Assembly: GCA_964471475.1 (NCBI GenBank)
Contig: CAYYFQ010000033.1
Location: 1 to 16,067, forward strand
Reading direction: 5' to 3'
Length of the DNA stretch: 16,067 nt
From: JAJNBD01 sp964471475
GTDB taxonomy: Bacteria > Pseudomonadota > Gammaproteobacteria > CAISUE01
Under the pieces are notes generated by a model. It saw only the letters and a program-made list of their open reading frames with translations, was not told the DNA's origin and did no database searches. Positions 12,867-16,067 of the stretch are shown piece after piece. Numbering within the stretch: position 1 is the stretch's first letter; each line of letters opens with the position of its first letter. Position numbers and translations under genes: made by a program.

Positions 12867-14306
12867 ATGAAACATATTACTCGTGTTGCGTGTTGTCTCG
12901 GTGTCGCCATTTTATTTTCTTCGTGCAGTAATCAAGCTTCATTTTCGAATCGATTTAAATCCACGCTAACCAATCAACGTTATGTCAATTTATCCGTTCC
13001 GCTTGGTGCTGGAAGTGTTCCATTACATAGTATCTATGTTTTAGATAGCAACTATAATCAAGTCGCTTACTGGACAACCGTTGCAAATAGCCTCCCCAAA
13101 ATCGCTCCTCCTTATCCTTATCTTAATTTACCATTGACATCCGGAACCTCAACTGTCTTTTATATTGTGGTACCTCAAGGTGGTGGCAACTATAATGGCT
13201 GTAGCCTCACCTTTGATCAAAATGGTAATTACATTAATGAAACCGCACCTGGCGCTTCTGCTTGTCAAGGAGTAGTGCAAACTCAAAATGAAAACTACAA
13301 TCATAAAACTGTTTCAAGTCATGTCACCGTTTTTTCTCTTGGCACTAATTTTGGTAGCTCATTTAGCGTGCCTAGTACCACAACATTGACGGCACAAGTA
13401 GCAGCTCAAGCTATTCCACGTGAAATTACGTTTGTTAACAATACCAATTATGATCTTTGCCTTGTTAACCAAATTAAAGGCAACAATAATGCTGCGCCTA
13501 CGATATCGCAAATGTGTGGTTCAGGTAATCCAGGAGGAAGCTATCAAACGCTTGTGCCAAGCCAACAAAGCGTACACTTTCCTATTCCTGTCAGTGGATT
13601 AAACTCAGCGGGTTGGATAATTGCGGGGTATCGCACTCCTGTTACAGGTAACCCAAATCAAGGTTGGATGCAAACAGGTTTTGCGGGAAGTTCGCGTCAA
13701 CAAGCGGCGACAAAAGTGGAATTAACGATGTTCCCTTATTATCCAAGCGGCACCCATTCTGGACCTATTTATAATAGTGTAGGCCCAACGAATATCGATA
13801 TTTCATCGGTTGATGGCGCCAATCTAACTTATAAATTTTATCCAGAACAACCCGTTTCAGGGGCAACACGAGTTTGTACGTTAGCAAACAATAACGTGGC
13901 GCCTACAACGCAATATACTGGTGTATTTTCGTCAGCATCACCTATCTCTTATTTTGGTAATGCAAATGGCAATGGTCAATTTTCTTGTAACTCAGGCAAT
14001 ATCTACACCGATGGCAATGGCAATAATGTGGGTTGCGCAAGCCCTTGTTCAATGGCTTATGTAAACAATGCACCACAAAGTGAAATCAATGGTAAATGTT
14101 GTATTGGCAATGATGCAACCATGGCAAGTTGTGTTTCAAGCTCAAACTCCTACAATCCTCAAAATTCTTGGTACACTTCAATGATCAATGCGCAATACAT
14201 CAACTCTTATAGTTTTGCTTTTGATGATGCAAAAGCTGACTTCACCTGTGATGCTTTTGCAAGCTTTGTTTTTGAAATCGATGGCGTTGGTAGTGGAATC
14301 CTTTAA
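12867..14306 (+). CDS. Predicted lipoprotein with thaumatin-like domain
   Basis: The 479-residue product begins MKHITRVACCLGVAILFSSC, a lipoprotein signal with C20 as the likely lipidated cysteine, so it should sit in the outer membrane or at the surface. The C-terminal two thirds resemble thaumatin-like proteins. REITFVNNTNYDLCLV (185-200) is the opening strand, and NIDISSVDGANLTYKF (309-324) matches the DVSLVDGFNLP region. CASPC (390-394), CC (411-412) and C422 match the cysteine-rich lobe. SYSFAFDDAKADFTC (447-461) matches SYAYDDxTSTFTC near the C-terminus. The protein is rich in Asn, Ser and Gly, as secreted proteins of this kind often are. Residues 21-180 are unassigned. The ATG at 12867 follows AAGGA by 8 bp. 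The role is unknown: glucan binding or host interaction are guesses from plant relatives. Confidence 0.78.
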   Translation: MKHITRVACCLGVAILFSSCSNQASFSNRFKSTLTNQRYVNLSVPLGAGSVPLHSIYVLDSNYNQVAYWTTVANSLPKIAPPYPYLNLPLTSGTSTVFYIVVPQGGGNYNGCSLTFDQNGNYINETAPGASACQGVVQTQNENYNHKTVSSHVTVFSLGTNFGSSFSVPSTTTLTAQVAAQAIPREITFVNNTNYDLCLVNQIKGNNNAAPTISQMCGSGNPGGSYQTLVPSQQSVHFPIPVSGLNSAGWIIAGYRTPVTGNPNQGWMQTGFAGSSRQQAATKVELTMFPYYPSGTHSGPIYNSVGPTNIDISSVDGANLTYKFYPEQPVSGATRVCTLANNNVAPTTQYTGVFSSASPISYFGNANGNGQFSCNSGNIYTDGNGNNVGCASPCSMAYVNNAPQSEINGKCCIGNDATMASCVSSSNSYNPQNSWYTSMINAQYINSYSFAFDDAKADFTCDAFASFVFEIDGVGSGIL

Positions 14307-14569
14307 TGAGGAAGTGTAGCTAATCGATGTTTGTACTCGGGGCATAGGTGGCGCATACCGAAGACATGGGTAACACTCTAGTCCCAAAAGGATTATCTAA
14401 AGGTTCGATCTTACCAGCGATCTTCATCGAAATACCCTAAATCATAATCTATAAAACTTACCAACTGCTATATGTAATGGGGCTAGGCTTCGTTTTTTTT
14501 AAGTCTGAGTTTGGAGAAAACAAAAAACAAAAAACGAAAAACAAAATATGATAAAAAAATCGCGGTTCG
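14307..14569. other. Gene-poor stretch with a possible IS relic
   Basis: No gene is supported here. The string ccgaagacatgggtaacact (14358-14377) resembles the end sequences of some transposons, and a short frame after it reads like a relic, but this is from memory and weak. Further right is an A-rich run of CAAAAAA-type units near 14518-14545. The two flanking genes converge on this stretch, but I see no clear hairpin with a T run. Confidence 0.25.
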
Positions 14570-15922
14570 CTAACTGGGCCCGGTGCCTGAGCGGTTAATG
14601 ATTGGTGACATCGATAGAGAAGATAGGAGGAGCTCCTCAGCGCAGAAGTTTAGCAGTGCAACTTCTTCACGGGTCTGGTCATCTTGATCTTTCCCTTGGA
14701 TTTCATCAAAGAAACTTTGGCAAGCAAGCTGAATGACGGGTAAGCTTTTGTCTATAGCAAGACAAAACAGGGAGCTTCTGAATGGAATGTCATATTGTGT
14801 GTGAGCTCTATATTTTTTCAGTGTATTTTCAACTGCCATGGCTCTTAACACCAAAGCACCCAAACATTCTTTTGTCTTATTTTCAGGTTGCAGCTCCAGC
14901 TTTTCAGAAAGATATATGGCTGCGCAGTTTGATACAGCAGCCTCTTGCCACAATAGGTCTTCTAGCACGGGCTTATAAAACCTTTTTTTAGTATCTTCAT
15001 CCGATAGTTCATATTTTATAAGTTCTAAGTGCTTTAAAAAACGTACAAGAAGAGGATAATGTTCACTCTCTTGGAAAAACGCCTTCATTTTTTCTAAAAG
15101 GGGATGTAACACTGTTGGAGAACCGGATATCAATCTTTCAAAAGCCTCCCGAACATAAATAGGATAAAATCTTATTGCTTTCTCATCCATCATAAGACTT
15201 TGCAACATATCGCTTAACAGATCAAGCTTTAAGAAACAACCTAACAAATCAAGGTGAGGTTCATCTGTGTTGGCCAATACGCTTTGTTTCACTAATGTCC
15301 AAAGTTGACTCGTTGGTGTTAAAAATGAACGAAAATAATCCAACTCTAAGCGTAATATAGCGAAAAAGATGTCCTGTTTTGTATCAAAAGCTTTGCAGCA
15401 TAATTGAGCAAAGCCCTCTTCTTCGAGCCCGTCATAGAGCATATTGTAAAATAGCCTGTAAGAATTCTCTACATCGATAGGAAATAGATAGTGAGAGCTC
15501 GCAATTAATTCCAAAAGTATTTCACTGTAATTCTTGAAGCGCTCTTTTATGCTTTTCACTAAATGGCTGATGCTTTTATAAAAGAGCTTTTTATTTGTTA
15601 GGTACCCCTCTAAATCCCAGCATAGAAAAAAAAGATCAAACACATTATTGTAATGTAGATCCCGAGCGTAAGGATTTACAGTTAATATTTTCACTGCCCT
15701 ATCAAGTATGTTTCTTTCATCGTCAGTTAAAGGATTGGGCAGTCTTTTAAAGTATCTTTTTATCGCAACATGAATCAAAAAGTCCCCTCTGCCTCCACCA
15801 AGATAAGCATCCTGTTTTTTAAGCCCATTCAGCACATCTTTGTTAAGAACGCAAATGGCTAATTCAACCTCATCGAATCTGCTTTGTTCTTGTTCTTGCT
15901 CGTAAGAGTTGTTAGCGCCCAT
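14570..15922 (-). CDS. Unrecognised 450-residue helical protein
   Basis: I do not recognise this family. The product is soluble, with no signal peptide or membrane segment, and rich in Leu, Phe, Lys and Glu, with a helical pattern throughout that could be a solenoid. It begins MGANNSYEQEQEQSRFDEVE, and the N-terminal quarter holds AYLGGGRGDF near residue 40. The C-terminal part is acidic (IQGKDQDDQTREEVALL) and ends in a short Ser-rich tail. The ATG at 15922 follows GAGG by 4 bp, a good ribosome binding site. It stands alone between non-coding stretches. If the organism is one of the Legionellales, a Dot/Icm-secreted effector is a fair possibility, since the acidic C-terminus recalls such signals, but nothing here proves it. 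Confidence 0.8.
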   Translation of the reverse strand: MGANNSYEQEQEQSRFDEVELAICVLNKDVLNGLKKQDAYLGGGRGDFLIHVAIKRYFKRLPNPLTDDERNILDRAVKILTVNPYARDLHYNNVFDLFFLCWDLEGYLTNKKLFYKSISHLVKSIKERFKNYSEILLELIASSHYLFPIDVENSYRLFYNMLYDGLEEEGFAQLCCKAFDTKQDIFFAILRLELDYFRSFLTPTSQLWTLVKQSVLANTDEPHLDLLGCFLKLDLLSDMLQSLMMDEKAIRFYPIYVREAFERLISGSPTVLHPLLEKMKAFFQESEHYPLLVRFLKHLELIKYELSDEDTKKRFYKPVLEDLLWQEAAVSNCAAIYLSEKLELQPENKTKECLGALVLRAMAVENTLKKYRAHTQYDIPFRSSLFCLAIDKSLPVIQLACQSFFDEIQGKDQDDQTREEVALLNFCAEELLLSSLSMSPIINRSGTGPS

Positions 15923-16067
15923 AAATCCTCATTGAGATTGATTATTGTTTTTTTTATTTTAACAAAGCAAGGTTAACATTTTCTTAATGTGAGCACTTGA
16001 TCTTGTTCAAAGCTCTCCTAAGGAAAACATTTGTTATTTGTTGTCTTTTCTATGATTTTTTTGCAAC
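15923..16067. promoter_or_regulatory. Upstream region with PmrA-box-like direct repeat
   Basis: At 15972-15980 and 15983-15991, gTTAACatT and cTTAATgtg lie 2 bp apart. Each matches 7 of 9 positions of the tandem PmrA box (cTTAATatT) known from Legionella and Coxiella effector genes. The match is on the + strand, pointing away from the 450-residue gene, towards whatever lies past the window edge. No gene starts within this stretch. Confidence 0.3.

Noticed and set aside
14178..14387. Minus-strand ORF over the end of the lipoprotein gene
   Set aside because: It overlaps the thaumatin-like C-terminus, which has clear family motifs on the + strand. The overlapping frame has no recognisable content.
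14572..14585. Possible fourth att copy around CTGGGCCCGGTGCC
   Set aside because: Only the TGGGCCC heptamer is shared with the tRNA end. The flanking bases differ, and the site lies within the end of a coding region.

Overview
The window looks like part of the chromosome of an AT-rich gammaproteobacterium. A host-associated member of the Legionellales (Coxiella/Legionella-like) is the best guess. This rests on the gammaproteobacterial style of Rho, TatA/TatC and the ferredoxin reductase, the low GC content, and a scattered palindromic repeat of the kind seen in such genomes. It is an inference from protein style, not a database match.

Left part (1-4640) is housekeeping. A family 4 (Fe-S) uracil-DNA glycosylase on the + strand converges with a minus-strand block ordered rho, ferredoxin/flavin reductase, tatA, tatB, tatC. 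The genes in this block are 5 to 22 bp apart or overlap, except for a 198-bp gap between tatA and tatB that holds a palindromic repeat. The block probably forms one transcription unit reading away from an insertion sequence.

An insertion sequence of the IS1202/ISNCY type (about 4650-6219) lies upstream of rho. It has unusual multiplied ends: four tandem 24-bp copies of the end motif on the left and two on the right. It sits in a T-rich target next to what looks like an older decayed end of the same type.

The accessory part begins at a tRNA gene with a CAU anticodon (6375-6451). The last 16 bases of this tRNA recur exactly at 9495-9510 and 12228-12243. The 120 bp ending at each of the two distal copies align without gaps at about 75% identity. 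I read this as two small genomic islands (about 3.06 and 2.73 kb) integrated one behind the other at the tRNA 3' end, with no integrase in either. Cassette A carries a RhuM-Fic/Doc fusion protein followed 3 bp later by an exported class C beta-lactamase-like serine hydrolase. Cassette B carries, on the minus strand, an AbiEi/AbiEii type IV toxin-antitoxin pair followed by a cytoplasmic trypsin-like protease. Its promoter is bracketed by a perfect 9-bp inverted repeat and appears to give a leaderless transcript. Beyond the last repeat lies a frameshifted and truncated RhuM paralogue, which suggests a third, decayed cassette.

Right part (12800-16067): a consensus-like promoter drives a predicted lipoprotein with a thaumatin-like C-terminal domain, which is rare in bacteria. 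After a gene-poor stretch comes a minus-strand gene for a 450-residue helical protein that I do not recognise. A weak PmrA-box-like direct repeat sits upstream of it.

The best candidate for an undescribed system is the tandem array of integrase-less mini-islands at the tRNA, each loaded with a toxin or defence-type module. The AbiE plus protease operon is the most specific new combination within it.
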